NCBI RefSeq assembly: GCF_963676855.1
Contig: NZ_OY781460.1
Span: 1,899,520 to 1,963,519, forward strand
Reading direction: 5' to 3'
From: an uncultured Anaeromusa sp.
GTDB lineage: Bacteria > Bacillota > Negativicutes > Anaeromusales > Anaeromusaceae
DNA: 64,000 nucleotides
Shown: one piece after another, positions 32,574 through 41,236 of the stretch
Numbering within the stretch: position 1 is the stretch's first letter
How the letters are laid out: each line of letters begins with the position of its first letter
The notes under the pieces: model-generated
Told to the model about the DNA's origin: nothing
The model's database searches: none
The model's input: only the letters and a program-made list of their open reading frames with translations
Program-made: the position numbers and the translations under genes

Positions 32574-34042
32574 AGGGGGTGCGGACAAAAAGTTGGACTC
32601 GGGTGGCATTCTGAAAGGGGCAAGAAAAATGTATTCAGAAGGCCAGAAAAAACGAGCGATAGCACTGTATGACCAATGCAAATCCGTGACTAAAGTTATC
32701 CAACGCTTGGGGTATCCAACAAGGCAGGCATTATATAACTGGATAACAGAAAGAGATTTGCCATCTAGAACAAAGGCTTCAAGGAGGCAATGGAATAACA
32801 AACCAGATCACCCTAGGCATCCACCAGTGGAGCTTAAGTTGGCAACAATTCATCGTTGCTTCGAACTTGGCGAAAACGTACAATGGGTTTCAGAAGAGAT
32901 CGGTTACAGCAGAGCAAGTATCTACAATTGGCGAAAGGCGTATATTCTGAAGGGGGCTGCGGCACTCATGAATAGCGGTGATGATCCACGCGGTAAATTG
33001 TCTGAGGGTAAACCCACTTCATCCAAGGAAGTTGAGCAGCTAAAAGCCCAGATGCAGGACATGCAAATGGAAATAGATATTCTTAAGGAAACTTTAGAAG
33101 TACTAAAAAAAGACCCCGGCATCGATATGACAACACTCAGAAACCTGGAAAAGGCAGTGATTGTCGATGCCTTGAGAGATAAATATTCACTGCCTCTTCT
33201 ACTGCGAAAACTAAATTTATCCAAAAGCAGTTATTACTATCAACATAAACAGGCATCTGCCCCAGATAAGTATGAAGTATTACGACTCCATATCAAAGCA
33301 TTGTTTGCGGAGAACTCTCGGCGATATGGTTATCGCCGTATTCATGGGTGGCTGGCAAGAGAAGGTATCCATATTTCTGAAAAAATCGTTCGCAGAATCA
33401 TGTCCGAGTGTGGACTTATTGTCGAAAGCAAAAGAAAGACTAAAAAATACAACTCCTATAAAGGTGAAATCAGCCCTGCCGTTCCCAATGTAATCAAACG
33501 CAATTTTCATGCTGATGCACCTAATGAAAAATGGCTGACTGATATAACAGAATTCGCGATCCCCTCCGGAAAAGTATATCTTTCACCTATTGTAGATTGC
33601 TTTGATGGGATGCTTGCTGCATGGAAGATTAGCACAGTGCCGGACGCCAATCTCGTCAACGGCATGCTGGACGATGCCGTCAGCATTTTATGTAAGAACG
33701 AACAACCATTAGTGCATACTGACCGTGGATGTCATTATCGTTGGCCAGGTTGGATTTCTAGAATGAAAAATGCTGGTCTTCAACGCTCCATGTCAAAGAA
33801 GGGGTGCTCTCCAGACAACTCTGCTTGTGAAGGTCTGTTCGGACGTTTGAAAAATGAAATGTTCTATAATCGTAACTGGTCCGGTGTAAGCATTCATCAG
33901 TTTATCGAAGCCCTTAACAACTACTTAATCTGGTACAATGAAACAAGGATTAAAACATCACTGGGAAATAGAAGTCCATTGGAGTACCGACGAAGTCTTG
34001 GATTGGTTGCTTAGGGTGTCCAAGATATCGTCCGCACCCCCT
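32574..34042 (+). mobile_element. IS3-family insertion sequence (IS150-like)
   Basis: About 1.47 kb bounded by inverted repeats. The left end AGGGGGTGCGGAC-N6-TTGGAC (32574-32598) matches the complement of the right end (34018-34042): 13 bp identical, 6 bp variable, 6 bp identical. One transposase gene fills it. No convincing 3-4 bp target duplication is visible beside the ends. It sits just after the TPR gene and 12 bp before an IS256-family element. Confidence 0.85.
32629..34014 (+). CDS. IS3-family transposase, single uninterrupted frame
   Basis: A 461-aa transposase. Two N-terminal helix-turn-helix units come first (residues about 1-100), then a leucine-zipper-like coiled coil (EVEQLKAQMQDMQMEIDILKETLEVLKK) and an rve integrase core. 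The DDE residues lie in WLTDITEF, HTDRGCHY and CEGLFGRLKNE. Most IS3 elements encode OrfA and OrfB joined by frameshifting; here both are in one frame. ATG 32629 follows AAAGGGG; an in-frame TTG at 32593 lies inside the left inverted repeat. It looks intact and possibly active. Confidence 0.92.
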   Translation: MYSEGQKKRAIALYDQCKSVTKVIQRLGYPTRQALYNWITERDLPSRTKASRRQWNNKPDHPRHPPVELKLATIHRCFELGENVQWVSEEIGYSRASIYNWRKAYILKGAAALMNSGDDPRGKLSEGKPTSSKEVEQLKAQMQDMQMEIDILKETLEVLKKDPGIDMTTLRNLEKAVIVDALRDKYSLPLLLRKLNLSKSSYYYQHKQASAPDKYEVLRLHIKALFAENSRRYGYRRIHGWLAREGIHISEKIVRRIMSECGLIVESKRKTKKYNSYKGEISPAVPNVIKRNFHADAPNEKWLTDITEFAIPSGKVYLSPIVDCFDGMLAAWKISTVPDANLVNGMLDDAVSILCKNEQPLVHTDRGCHYRWPGWISRMKNAGLQRSMSKKGCSPDNSACEGLFGRLKNEMFYNRNWSGVSIHQFIEALNNYLIWYNETRIKTSLGNRSPLEYRRSLGLVA

Positions 34043-34054
34043 AAGGTAGAATAA

Positions 34055-35363
34055 GTTTCGCAAATTGGAAAAAGAAAAAGGACATGAAAGCAGCTCGATG
34101 GAAGAATAAAGTTACCACACCCATTCATCGAAAGGAGCTGCGAACATGTCCAATAAAATTATACAGTTGAACGAGGATGCCATCAAGGGAGAACTAAAGG
34201 AATTGGTTCGTAACAGCGTGGAAGAAACGCTGAACAATCTCTTGGATCAAGAAGCAAAAGAGCTAACCCAAGCGGCAAAATATGAACGGACTCAAGTCCG
34301 TCAAGGGTACCGCTCTGGGCATTACAGCCGAAATCTAACAACGACCTCTGGCGATGTAACATTAAAAGTACCAAAATTGAAGGGCGTCCCCTTTGAAACT
34401 GCCATTATTGAGCGATACCGCCGCCGCGAGAGTTCAGTAGAAGAGGCGTTAATCGAAATGTATCTAGCTGGCGTTTCCGTCCGCCGGATTGAAGATATTA
34501 CCGAAGCCTTATGGGGCAGCAAAGTCTCGCCGTCTACCATTAGCGAATTGAACAAGAAAGCTTACGTGCACATTGAGGAGTGGCGAAATCGCCCGTTGCA
34601 TGGCGGACGCTATCCTTATGTGTATGTAGACGGCATTTATTTGCGCCGCAACTGGGGCGGAGAATATGAAAACGTCAGTATTCTTGTTGCTATCGCCGTA
34701 AACGAAGATGGCTACCGCGAGGTTTTGGGAGCTTCTGAAGGTATGAAAGAAGACACAGCTAGTTGGCTGGAATTCTTCAAATGGCTCAAAGGTCGGGGAC
34801 TAGATGGAGTTAAACTTATCATAGGAGATAAATGCTTAGGCATGCTTGGGGCGGCAAACGAAGTGTTCCCTGACGCCAAATACCAACGTTGTACGGTTCA
34901 TTTTTATCGAAACGTATTCTCCGTAGTGCCCCGCTCCAAAGGCAAGCTAGTAGCAAAAATGCTTAAAGCCATACATGCCCAGGAAAACAAAGAAGCTGCT
35001 CGGGAAAAAGCAAAGCAAGTAGCGCAAACGCTCCGCGAAATGAAGCTTAAAGAAGCGGCTGCTAAAGTGGAAGCCAGCATAGAAGAAACGCTGACTTATA
35101 TGGGCTTCCCATCAGAACATTGGATAAAAATCCGCACCAACAATGTAATTGAGCGCCTAAACCGAGAAATTCGAAGGCGAACAAGAGTCGTCGGAACCTT
35201 TCCTGACGGCAATTCGGCATTGATGCTTGTTTGCGCTCGCCTTCGCCATGTTGCCGGAACCCAATGGGGCAGTAAAAAATATATGAGCATGAAGCATTTT
35301 GAGCCATCTTACTCTGAAGAGTAACTCGTTTTCCCTAGAGCTGCTAAAACGAATTTGCGAAAC
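34055..35363 (+). mobile_element. IS256-family insertion sequence
   Basis: About 1.3 kb with terminal inverted repeats GTTTCGCAAATT (34055-34066) and AATTTGCGAAAC (35352-35363), a perfect 12-bp match. It contains one transposase gene. An 8-9 bp target duplication is not visible at these ends, so adjacent rearrangement or recombination between copies may have occurred. Confidence 0.85.
34146..35324 (+). CDS. IS256-family (mutator-type) transposase
   Basis: A 392-aa transposase. It has GYRSGHYSRNLTTTSGDVTLKVP, the first Asp in YVDGIYLR, the second in LIIGDKCLGM, the CTVHFYRNV motif, and the catalytic Glu in NNVIERLNREIRRRTRVVGT (the IS256 signature). ATG 34146 follows AAAGGAGC. The length is complete and the reading frame is intact. 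Confidence 0.93.
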   Translation: MSNKIIQLNEDAIKGELKELVRNSVEETLNNLLDQEAKELTQAAKYERTQVRQGYRSGHYSRNLTTTSGDVTLKVPKLKGVPFETAIIERYRRRESSVEEALIEMYLAGVSVRRIEDITEALWGSKVSPSTISELNKKAYVHIEEWRNRPLHGGRYPYVYVDGIYLRRNWGGEYENVSILVAIAVNEDGYREVLGASEGMKEDTASWLEFFKWLKGRGLDGVKLIIGDKCLGMLGAANEVFPDAKYQRCTVHFYRNVFSVVPRSKGKLVAKMLKAIHAQENKEAAREKAKQVAQTLREMKLKEAAAKVEASIEETLTYMGFPSEHWIKIRTNNVIERLNREIRRRTRVVGTFPDGNSALMLVCARLRHVAGTQWGSKKYMSMKHFEPSYSEE

Positions 35364-35530
35364 GATCTTGACGGTACCAATGAAGACGATAGATAGTTGG
35401 AACAGGTAAGTAACGACTCTATTGTCGTAGCGACGGTTCTTGTCTGTGCGGAAAACCTGAGCCGTCTCGATAATCAGGAATAAATTGATGGAAAAGAGAA
35501 GGGGTTATCCAGGACTTTTTCGTTAATAGT
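35364..35530 (-). pseudogene. Possible remnant of a small membrane protein gene
   Basis: Read on the minus strand, 35364-35503 is open and encodes a hydrophobic stretch including INLFLIIETAQVF and LFQLSIVFIGTVKI around a charged segment. It has no start codon, follows an in-frame stop, and ends at the IS256 right end. It may be the leftover of a gene disrupted by the insertion. The family is not recognised and the evidence is weak. Confidence 0.25.
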
Positions 35531-35534
35531 GTTT

Positions 35535-35586
35535 AGTATCAAAAGAAAACTCCTGCCAGAAAGTGCAGGAGTTTTCTTTTGATACT
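35535..35586. terminator. Bidirectional terminator, 22-bp perfect stem
   Basis: AGTATCAAAAGAAAACTCCTGC (22 bases, 35535-35556, shown by its ends only: AGTATC...TCCTGC) pairs perfectly with 35565-35586 around an 8-base loop. It terminates the minus-strand secreted-protein gene at 35593. Confidence 0.75.
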
Positions 35587-35592
35587 TAGCGT

Positions 35593-36138
35593 TTAATTTT
35601 CAGTAGTGTGTGTTTGTATAGACGGAGCTGTCAAGCTGGAACTAGAAAGATCCAATACTTTTTTCCATTCCGCAACGGTCGTGGGGGAGAGCTTGTATGA
35701 CATTGTTTTACCGTCTTTTAAGGTTAAGGTTAGGCGGATAGAAGAACATTTGCGAAACGCATCAAGCTCTGTAGGCGACAAGCTGTAAAGGGTCTTAGTC
35801 CAAGGATTTAAAATGCCTGGTTCGGGCGTGCCTGTACGTTCGTACATGGTGCTGGAGTCAAGCCGCTTAATTTGCAGAATGTTATTGTCTATCTGCAAGT
35901 AAGCGCGATCTTGAAAACTACCCCGATTGCTGTCTAGGCGGAGCCAAAAAGTGGAAGTTGATCCCAGATCTATGTACTTTACCAAGGAGCAGTAGCTTGT
36001 GCCATTGGCGTCGTTAAATTTTTGCCAGCTAGAAAAGGCGACATTGTCACCGTCGCTTTCTCGGGCAATACTGGCGAAAGAGATGCTGCAACCCCATAAA
36101 AGCAAGAAACAGAAAACTAAGAAAGAGATTTTTTTCAT
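35593..36138 (-). CDS. Secreted protein of unknown function
   Basis: A 181-aa exported protein. Residues 1-22 form a signal peptide (MKKISFLVFCFLLLWGC). The Cys after LLWG is a weak lipobox, because Trp at -2 is atypical. The mature part contains one strand-rich domain (WQKFNDANGTSYCSLVKYIDLG, FWLRLDSNRG, LSPTELDAFRKC) and a Ser/Thr-rich tail. Such small surface proteins are common in Negativicutes; I do not recognise the family. The start ATG follows GGAGGTG on the minus strand. It diverges from the hydrolase gene at 36323. Confidence 0.72.
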   Translation of the reverse strand: MKKISFLVFCFLLLWGCSISFASIARESDGDNVAFSSWQKFNDANGTSYCSLVKYIDLGSTSTFWLRLDSNRGSFQDRAYLQIDNNILQIKRLDSSTMYERTGTPEPGILNPWTKTLYSLSPTELDAFRKCSSIRLTLTLKDGKTMSYKLSPTTVAEWKKVLDLSSSSLTAPSIQTHTTEN

Positions 36139-36322
36139 TATACACCTCCGAGGGGATTTTAGTTTTATTTCCATATGAAGAAACGTTTATCCTGCCAAGG
36201 TTATGTAGATTTCGCGTATTTGTGAAGGAGATAGCCAAATTTTATTGAATGTATTTTCTGTTTAGAAAAGGTGTGGGAACAGTACAAGTGAATTTGATTT
36301 TACAAGGGGGCGGAGTAGGAAC

Positions 36323-37201
36323 ATGTGGGAAATAACGAAAAATAGATTTTGGTATAGTTGGCGTGTGCTGATTTTGGCGAGTCTGTTGTTGATTGCATGG
36401 ATACTACCAACAGAAGCGGCAAGTTATACCACCGAGTTTTTAAGTATTCCACTCAGCATAAAAAATGTGACAATTTATGATGATGCACGACTTGTAAAGC
36501 CTGCAGGAGAGGGGCCTTTTCCGCTTATTGTTCTCACCCATGGAACTCCGCGGAGCGCTGAAGAAAGAAAGAATACGGATGTGATAAATTACTATAAAGC
36601 GCAGACAGAGTATTTTGTTGATAAAGGCTATGCGGTTTTATTTGTAGTTCGAAGAGGGTTTGGCGCTTCAACTGCTTCTTATGCAGAGAACTTGACGTTA
36701 AGTAATGGAGAAAAAGATTATTGGAGAGCCGGGCTCGAAGCAGCTAAAGATTTAAAAGCTGCAATTGATTATGCTAAATCACGGCAAGATATCGAAAAAA
36801 ATCAAATCGTTTTAGTGGGACAATCTACGGGAGGGCATTCGGTGATTGCAACTGGTTCGCTGAACATTGAAGGAATACGTGGAATTATCAATTTTGCTGG
36901 CGGCAGAGGTTCCTATGCTCCCGATTTAGTCAGAGATGAAAGCAATTTAATTGATTCTATGGCGCAATATGGAAAAACATCTACAATACCTACCTTGTGG
37001 CTGTATTCTGCTAACGATCATTATTTTCGGCCAACATTGGCGCGAGCGATGTATAAAGCATATACGGAAAACGGAGGTCAAGCTCTTTTTATACAATTGC
37101 CGTCGTATGGAACTGATGGACATAAGTCGTTTGTAGGCAATCGAAATGCTTGGTCGCCTTATGTGGAGCAATTTCTTACATGCATGAAAGAAAAAGCATA
37201 A
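36323..37201 (+). CDS. Secreted alpha/beta hydrolase (dienelactone-hydrolase-like)
   Basis: A 292-aa exported hydrolase. The hydrophobic signal is residues about 14-32, ending PTEAA. The fold shows LIVLTHGTPRS (oxyanion region), the nucleophile elbow GQSTGG near residue 173, the acid in YSANDHYFRP and the His in DGHKSF. A Ser-Asp-His triad is therefore complete. The substrate is unknown; esterase or peptidase-like activity outside the membrane is likely. AAGGGGGCGGAG precedes the ATG. Confidence 0.82.
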   Translation: MWEITKNRFWYSWRVLILASLLLIAWILPTEAASYTTEFLSIPLSIKNVTIYDDARLVKPAGEGPFPLIVLTHGTPRSAEERKNTDVINYYKAQTEYFVDKGYAVLFVVRRGFGASTASYAENLTLSNGEKDYWRAGLEAAKDLKAAIDYAKSRQDIEKNQIVLVGQSTGGHSVIATGSLNIEGIRGIINFAGGRGSYAPDLVRDESNLIDSMAQYGKTSTIPTLWLYSANDHYFRPTLARAMYKAYTENGGQALFIQLPSYGTDGHKSFVGNRNAWSPYVEQFLTCMKEKA

Positions 37202-37282
37202 TATAGAAAGAGGGTTTCTAAAGGGACTTGAAAAATTAGCGTAGGCATTATCGCTGAAAAATCAGCAATTTATAAGCAATAG

Positions 37283-37291
37283 TGCTATAAT
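37283..37291 (+). promoter_or_regulatory. Extended -10 promoter of larA
   Basis: TGCTATAAT (37283-37291) is a perfect extended -10. A clear -35 is missing. The expected leader is about 45 nt. Confidence 0.5.
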
Positions 37292-37344
37292 AAAAAATAA
37301 GGTAACTAGAAAATGCAATTTTTTAAAGTATGGGAGGAGAAAAC

Positions 37345-38619
37345 ATGGCTGTAGTAAAAATTCCTTATAGCAAAGGTTTTATCGAGGCCCAAATTGATGA
37401 TGCAAGACTAGTTGGTGTGCTTGAGTCTAAAGCGCATCATTATAAGCCGGAGGCTGGCGAACAAGAACTGGTGAAGAAAGCATTGGAAAACCCGATTGGT
37501 TCTCCGCGTCTGCGCGATCTTGTTAAAGGAAAAAACAAAATTGTGATCATTGCCAGTGACCATACTCGTCCGGTTCCTAGTAAAATTATGGCGCCTATTA
37601 TGCTTGAAGAGATCCGCAGTGGCAATCCTAATGCAGATATCACATTCTTGATTGCTACTGGCTTCCATCGTCCTACAACCAAAGAAGAGTTGATCGGCAA
37701 ATTTGGGGAGAAGGTCGTTGCTGAAGAAAAAATAGTAGTGCATAATGCGTTTGCCCCAGAAACTATGGTGAACATTGGCAAACTTCCTTCGGGCGGCGAT
37801 ATCGTCATCAATAAATTGGCTGTAGAAGCAGACTTGTTGATTTCGGAAGGGTTTATTGAGCCACACTTCTTTGCAGGCTTTTCGGGCGGCCGCAAAAGCG
37901 TCTTGCCAGGTGTAGTAAGCAAGGTAACCGTATTGGCTAATCATAATTCTCGCTTTATTGCCAGTGACAAGGCTAGAACCGGCAATTTGGAAGGCAATCC
38001 GATTCATATTGATATGTTGTATGCCGCTAAAACTGCTAAGTTGCAGTTCATTTTGAACGTCGTTATCGATGCGGATAAAAAAATTATCAAAGCGTTTGCT
38101 GGCAATCTTGAAAAAGCACATGCTGAAGGCACAAAATTTGCCGGTGAATTGGCCAATGTAGCGGCAAAACCTGCGGATATTGCCATTACTTCCAATGGAG
38201 GATATCCTCTGGACCAAAACATCTATCAAGCGGTAAAAGGCATGAGTGCCGCAGAAGCCACCTGCCGCAAAGGCGGCGTTATTATCATCTGTGCAGCCTG
38301 TAATGATGGGCACGGCGGCGAAGACTTCTATGAGTGGTTTAAAAAAGCTAATAGTGCACAAGCGGTTATGGATGAAATTATGGCCATTGAACCTCAGCAT
38401 ACGCTGCCAGATCAATGGGAAGCCCAAATTCTTGCACGCATCTTGATTGATCACACGGTTATCATGGTAACGGATCAGTGCGAGCATAGCATGATCAAAG
38501 ACATGAAGATGAAAGTTGCCAATACGCTGCCGGAAGCCATGAAAATGGCTGAAGAAATTGTTGGTAAAGATGCCAGCATTACCGTGGTGCCGGACGGAGT
38601 TTCTGTCATCGTAAAGTAA
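37345..38619 (+). CDS. larA: Nickel-dependent lactate racemase (LarA family)
   Basis: A 424-aa racemase of the LarA family, which uses a nickel pincer nucleotide cofactor to interconvert D- and L-lactate. It shows SDHTRPVP, the catalytic His in IATGFHRPTT and in EPHFFAGFSGGRKSVLPG (the Lys here holds the cofactor) and the C-terminal domain ending VVPDGVSVIV. ATG 37345 follows GGGAGGAG. LarB, LarC and LarE, needed to make the cofactor, are not in the window. Other LarA-family members act on other 2-hydroxy acids, so lactate is likely but not certain. Confidence 0.87.
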   Translation: MAVVKIPYSKGFIEAQIDDARLVGVLESKAHHYKPEAGEQELVKKALENPIGSPRLRDLVKGKNKIVIIASDHTRPVPSKIMAPIMLEEIRSGNPNADITFLIATGFHRPTTKEELIGKFGEKVVAEEKIVVHNAFAPETMVNIGKLPSGGDIVINKLAVEADLLISEGFIEPHFFAGFSGGRKSVLPGVVSKVTVLANHNSRFIASDKARTGNLEGNPIHIDMLYAAKTAKLQFILNVVIDADKKIIKAFAGNLEKAHAEGTKFAGELANVAAKPADIAITSNGGYPLDQNIYQAVKGMSAAEATCRKGGVIIICAACNDGHGGEDFYEWFKKANSAQAVMDEIMAIEPQHTLPDQWEAQILARILIDHTVIMVTDQCEHSMIKDMKMKVANTLPEAMKMAEEIVGKDASITVVPDGVSVIVK

Positions 38620-38684
38620 AAGAAAACTGATGTTGTTGTCTGTGGCTGCTTTGCGATATAAAGCAAAGTAGTTGTAAGGAAAAC

Positions 38685-38732
38685 GAAGAGGCTACGTTGA
38701 AATGATGATTTCGACGCAGCCTCTTCATTTTT
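38685..38732 (+). terminator. Terminator of larA
   Basis: GAAGAGGCT...TTGAAAT pairs with ATTTCGA...AGCCTCTTC (about 38685-38725) with one mismatch, followed by ATTTTTA. Confidence 0.7.
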
Positions 38733-38734
38733 AT

Positions 38735-39095
38735 GGTTGGAAAGCCCGGCGACGTTCTTGTAGTTGAGACAAGATTTGCGTGTGCCTCGAAAAAGCTGGC
38801 TAAGTCGGCAGTTTCTTAACTCGTTGCGCTCAAACAGGCGAAACTGTTATCCTCCTTAGCCAGTTTTTTCATCCTGTGGACCGGCTTACTCCAAGAAAAG
38901 TCTCAAATACAATGGCCGCCGCCGTCGCAGCCCTCAATCGTGCCCTCCCTTTACTCCATCTACTCATGTTCAATCTCTGCGTCCCTCTGACTTTTCTCTG
39001 TGTTTTGTTCCTAGTCAATACCGCATCAGCGGTTTTTTCTTGCTCTGCGGCGTATGAATGTGACGGCGAGAGGGATATAATAAGCCTATACAAAA
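38735..39095. repeat. Probable dispersed intergenic repeat with a nested hairpin
   Basis: No gene is supported in the 496 bp between larA and the DUF362 gene. After the larA terminator, a nested hairpin at 38796-38863 pairs CTGGCTAAG with CTTAGCCAG outside and CAGTTTC with GAAACTG inside. Both outer flanks are T/A runs, so it could terminate in either direction. The rest (38864-39040) reads, on the minus strand, as the Lys/Arg-rich translation that non-coding intergenic repeats often give. Open frames on both strands here lack ribosome binding sites. I judge it a repeat copy rather than a gene. Confidence 0.45.
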
Positions 39096-39115
39096 TACAT
39101 AGAGAGGTTTAGTTT

Positions 39116-40255
39116 ATGGAGAAAGTTGCGGTTGTGAAAACATCTAATTATGATACGGCGGAAGTTGAACGCGGCATAAGGAACGCTGTCGATTTAGTAG
39201 GGGGCATGGCGGCGTTTGTGAAGCCGGGCCAGACGGTGTTGATTAAGCCGAATATGTTAGAGTCAGTGGAAAAAAATTCCTGTGTGACTACCCATCCGGA
39301 AGTGGTGCGGGCAGTGCTACGTCTAGTTAAAGAAGTAGGTGGCACGCCCTGGGTGGGAGATTCACCGGCCTTTGAAAGTACGCAGAAGGTGGCAGAAAAG
39401 ACCGGCATAATGGCTGTGTGCCGGGAAGAGGGAGCTAAGTTGGTTTCGTTTGCTGAAACCTGTCATGTTCCATATGCTGCGGGAAAAATGGCGCAAGGCT
39501 TTTCGCTGGCTAAGGCCTGTGTGGAAGCTGACGTTGTTATCTCCGTAGCAAAAATGAAGACGCACTCCTTGACTGGAATTACGGGGGCTGTAAAGAATCT
39601 GTTTGGAACGATTGTGGGTGCTGAAAAGGCGCAATACCATCTACGCATGCAAAAGCATGCGGATTTTGCAGCGTGGTTAGTGGACTTGGCGGGATGCGTG
39701 CGGCCTGTTTTATCGTTTGTAGATGGCGTACAAGCGATGGAAGGGCAAGGGCCGAGGAATGGTTCTATGTATGAAGCGAAGGTAGTCTTGGCTGGCGCCA
39801 ATCCATTTGCAGTGGATGCAGCCATGGGAGAAATTATGGGCTTTGCCGGAGGCAGGCTGCCGGTGGAGTTAGAGGCTGTGCGGCGTGGCTTGGTGAATTT
39901 AGAAGAATTAGAGTTGCTGGGAGACGGGCGAGGCCTCACCTTGAATTTTGCACCGCCCCATACTTATGAAAAATTGGAGGATGTTGTGCCCCGGTGGCTT
40001 TTGGCTGCGGCGCGGCGGGAATTAACAGCATGGCCGGTGGTGGATGCTGAAAAATGCATTCGCTGTGGGCGGTGTGTGAGGCACTGTCCGCCGCAGGCTA
40101 TATCTCTGCATGGCAAGATAGAGATTGACCGAGCGCGCTGCATTCGGTGCTATTGCTGCCAGGAGTTGTGTCCGGCTGATGCAGTGCAGCTAAAGCAGGG
40201 GCGTTTGCTGGGTTTGTGGCAGAGTTGGAAGAAATGGCGTGGCGGGAAAAAGTAG
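39116..40255 (+). CDS. DUF362 protein with two [4Fe-4S] ferredoxin motifs
   Basis: A 379-aa protein. Residues 1-285 are the DUF362 domain (VLIKPNMLE, THPEVVRAVLRLV, GDSPAFEST, KMKTHSLTGITGAVKNLFGTI). The C-terminal part (about 310-365) has two CxxCxxCxxxCP clusters (CIRCGRCVRHCPP and CIRCYCCQELCPA). It is probably a cytoplasmic redox protein. The exact reaction is unknown for the family. ATG 39116 is 6 bases after AGAGAGG. Confidence 0.84.
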   Translation: MEKVAVVKTSNYDTAEVERGIRNAVDLVGGMAAFVKPGQTVLIKPNMLESVEKNSCVTTHPEVVRAVLRLVKEVGGTPWVGDSPAFESTQKVAEKTGIMAVCREEGAKLVSFAETCHVPYAAGKMAQGFSLAKACVEADVVISVAKMKTHSLTGITGAVKNLFGTIVGAEKAQYHLRMQKHADFAAWLVDLAGCVRPVLSFVDGVQAMEGQGPRNGSMYEAKVVLAGANPFAVDAAMGEIMGFAGGRLPVELEAVRRGLVNLEELELLGDGRGLTLNFAPPHTYEKLEDVVPRWLLAAARRELTAWPVVDAEKCIRCGRCVRHCPPQAISLHGKIEIDRARCIRCYCCQELCPADAVQLKQGRLLGLWQSWKKWRGGKK

Positions 40256-40360
40256 ATGATTAAGACGACTGACGGGAATAACGATAGTAAAGTAAATTGA
40301 TGTTTTAAGCTTCGCTGTATAGTGTAGACTGTCAGCAGATGAATGCTGGGAGGGTGGAAG

Positions 40361-40528
40361 ATGATTAAAAGAGTCGATGTATCCAGTCGTCTTGGTAGTG
40401 AATTGCCGCAGCAGCAAGAAAATTATGAAGAGGGTCGCTTGCAGGGAAAAGCGGGCGATGCTTTTTCGCGCATTTTGCAGAGACTTTTACGGCCGTCGCG
40501 CAAGAATAGAAAGAGTTCCAAAAAATAG
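40361..40528 (+). CDS. Small basic protein of unknown function, 55 aa
   Basis: A 55-residue open frame with a good ribosome binding site (GGGAGGGTGG at 40348-40357). The sequence begins MIKRVDVSSRLGSELPQQQE and ends in a strongly basic tail (RLLRPSRKNRKSSKK). It precedes the DUF3842-CooT cluster. Coding is plausible from the ribosome binding site and context, but no family is recognised. Confidence 0.5.
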   Translation: MIKRVDVSSRLGSELPQQQENYEEGRLQGKAGDAFSRILQRLLRPSRKNRKSSKK

Positions 40529-40621
40529 GAAAAGGAATTTTGTATGCGCTGGCGAAAAGTAAAAAAGTTACCCTGTTGCTAAAGATGAAGAAAGCGGGCG
40601 GTGGGCTGAACAGGAGGGCGT

Positions 40622-41047
40622 ATGCGAATTGCTGTCATTGATGGGCAAGGCGGCGGTATAGGTAAGATCATTGTTGATCGCATTCGGCGTGAGTTTCAAG
40701 AAGAAATGGACGTACTGGCGCTAGGTACTAATGCGTTAGCGACGGCGGCTATGTTGAAGGCAGGGGCGAATGAAGGCGCTACCGGTGAGAATGCGATCGT
40801 ACGGAATGTGGAGCGCGTGGATCTTATTGTCGGTCCATTGAGTATTTTATTGGCGAACGCCATGCTAGGGGAATTGACGCCGCGGATGGCGGAAGCCATT
40901 GCCAGTGCGAGAATTCCCAAAATTGTATTACCGCTACATAGGGAAAATGTGGAGGTTTTGGGTTCTTCGAATGAACCTCTGCCGCATCTGGTGGATGCAT
41001 TGTTGGGCGAGCTGCGAAAGAAAAAGGAGGCCGTTTCAAATGTGTGA
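40622..41047 (+). CDS. DUF3842 family protein
   Basis: A 141-aa protein of the uncharacterised DUF3842 family, with the N-terminal MRIAVIDGQGGGIGKIIVDRI (glycine-rich, Rossmann-like) and VDLIVGPLSILLANAMLGELTP. It probably binds a nucleotide or cofactor (inference). The ATG follows AGGAGG. Its 3' end overlaps the CooT-like gene by 8 bp, so the two are made together. Function unknown. Confidence 0.78.
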   Translation: MRIAVIDGQGGGIGKIIVDRIRREFQEEMDVLALGTNALATAAMLKAGANEGATGENAIVRNVERVDLIVGPLSILLANAMLGELTPRMAEAIASARIPKIVLPLHRENVEVLGSSNEPLPHLVDALLGELRKKKEAVSNV

Positions 41048-41234
41048 GGCCAATGTATATTTACTGGAGAATGGGAAAGAAGAGCTGTTGCTGGAACGTG
41101 TAGATACGATTGTTCCTAAAGCCGATGAAATTTTTTTAGAGAATATTTTTGGACAACGAAAAACCTTGGCCGCGCAGATTAAAGAGTTGCATCTGGTGGA
41201 CCATCGAATTGTTCTAGAACGGGTGCAAAAATAG
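41040..41234 (+). CDS. cooT: CooT-like small nickel-binding protein
   Basis: A 64-aa protein beginning MCEANVYLLENGKEELLLE and containing VDTIVPKADEIFLENIFGQ, the pattern of CooT-type proteins. In Rhodospirillum CooT the Cys at position 2 contributes to the Ni2+ site, and Cys2 is present here. In that organism CooT helps nickel insertion into CO dehydrogenase; no such enzyme is in the window. It overlaps the DUF3842 gene and is followed 2 bp later by an ABC transporter. LarA, a nickel enzyme, lies 2.4 kb upstream. Confidence 0.8.
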   Translation: MCEANVYLLENGKEELLLERVDTIVPKADEIFLENIFGQRKTLAAQIKELHLVDHRIVLERVQK

Positions 41235-41236
41235 GC

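Noticed and set aside
37408..38487. A 359-codon open frame on the minus strand inside larA
   Set aside because: It lies wholly opposite a well-supported LarA gene, has no ribosome binding site and its translation has no recognisable domain. It is a by-product of codon usage.
38869..39112. Overlapping open frames on both strands between larA and the DUF362 gene
   Set aside because: Low-complexity, Arg/Lys-rich or Leu-rich translations, no ribosome binding sites, and they lie in a repeat-like region.
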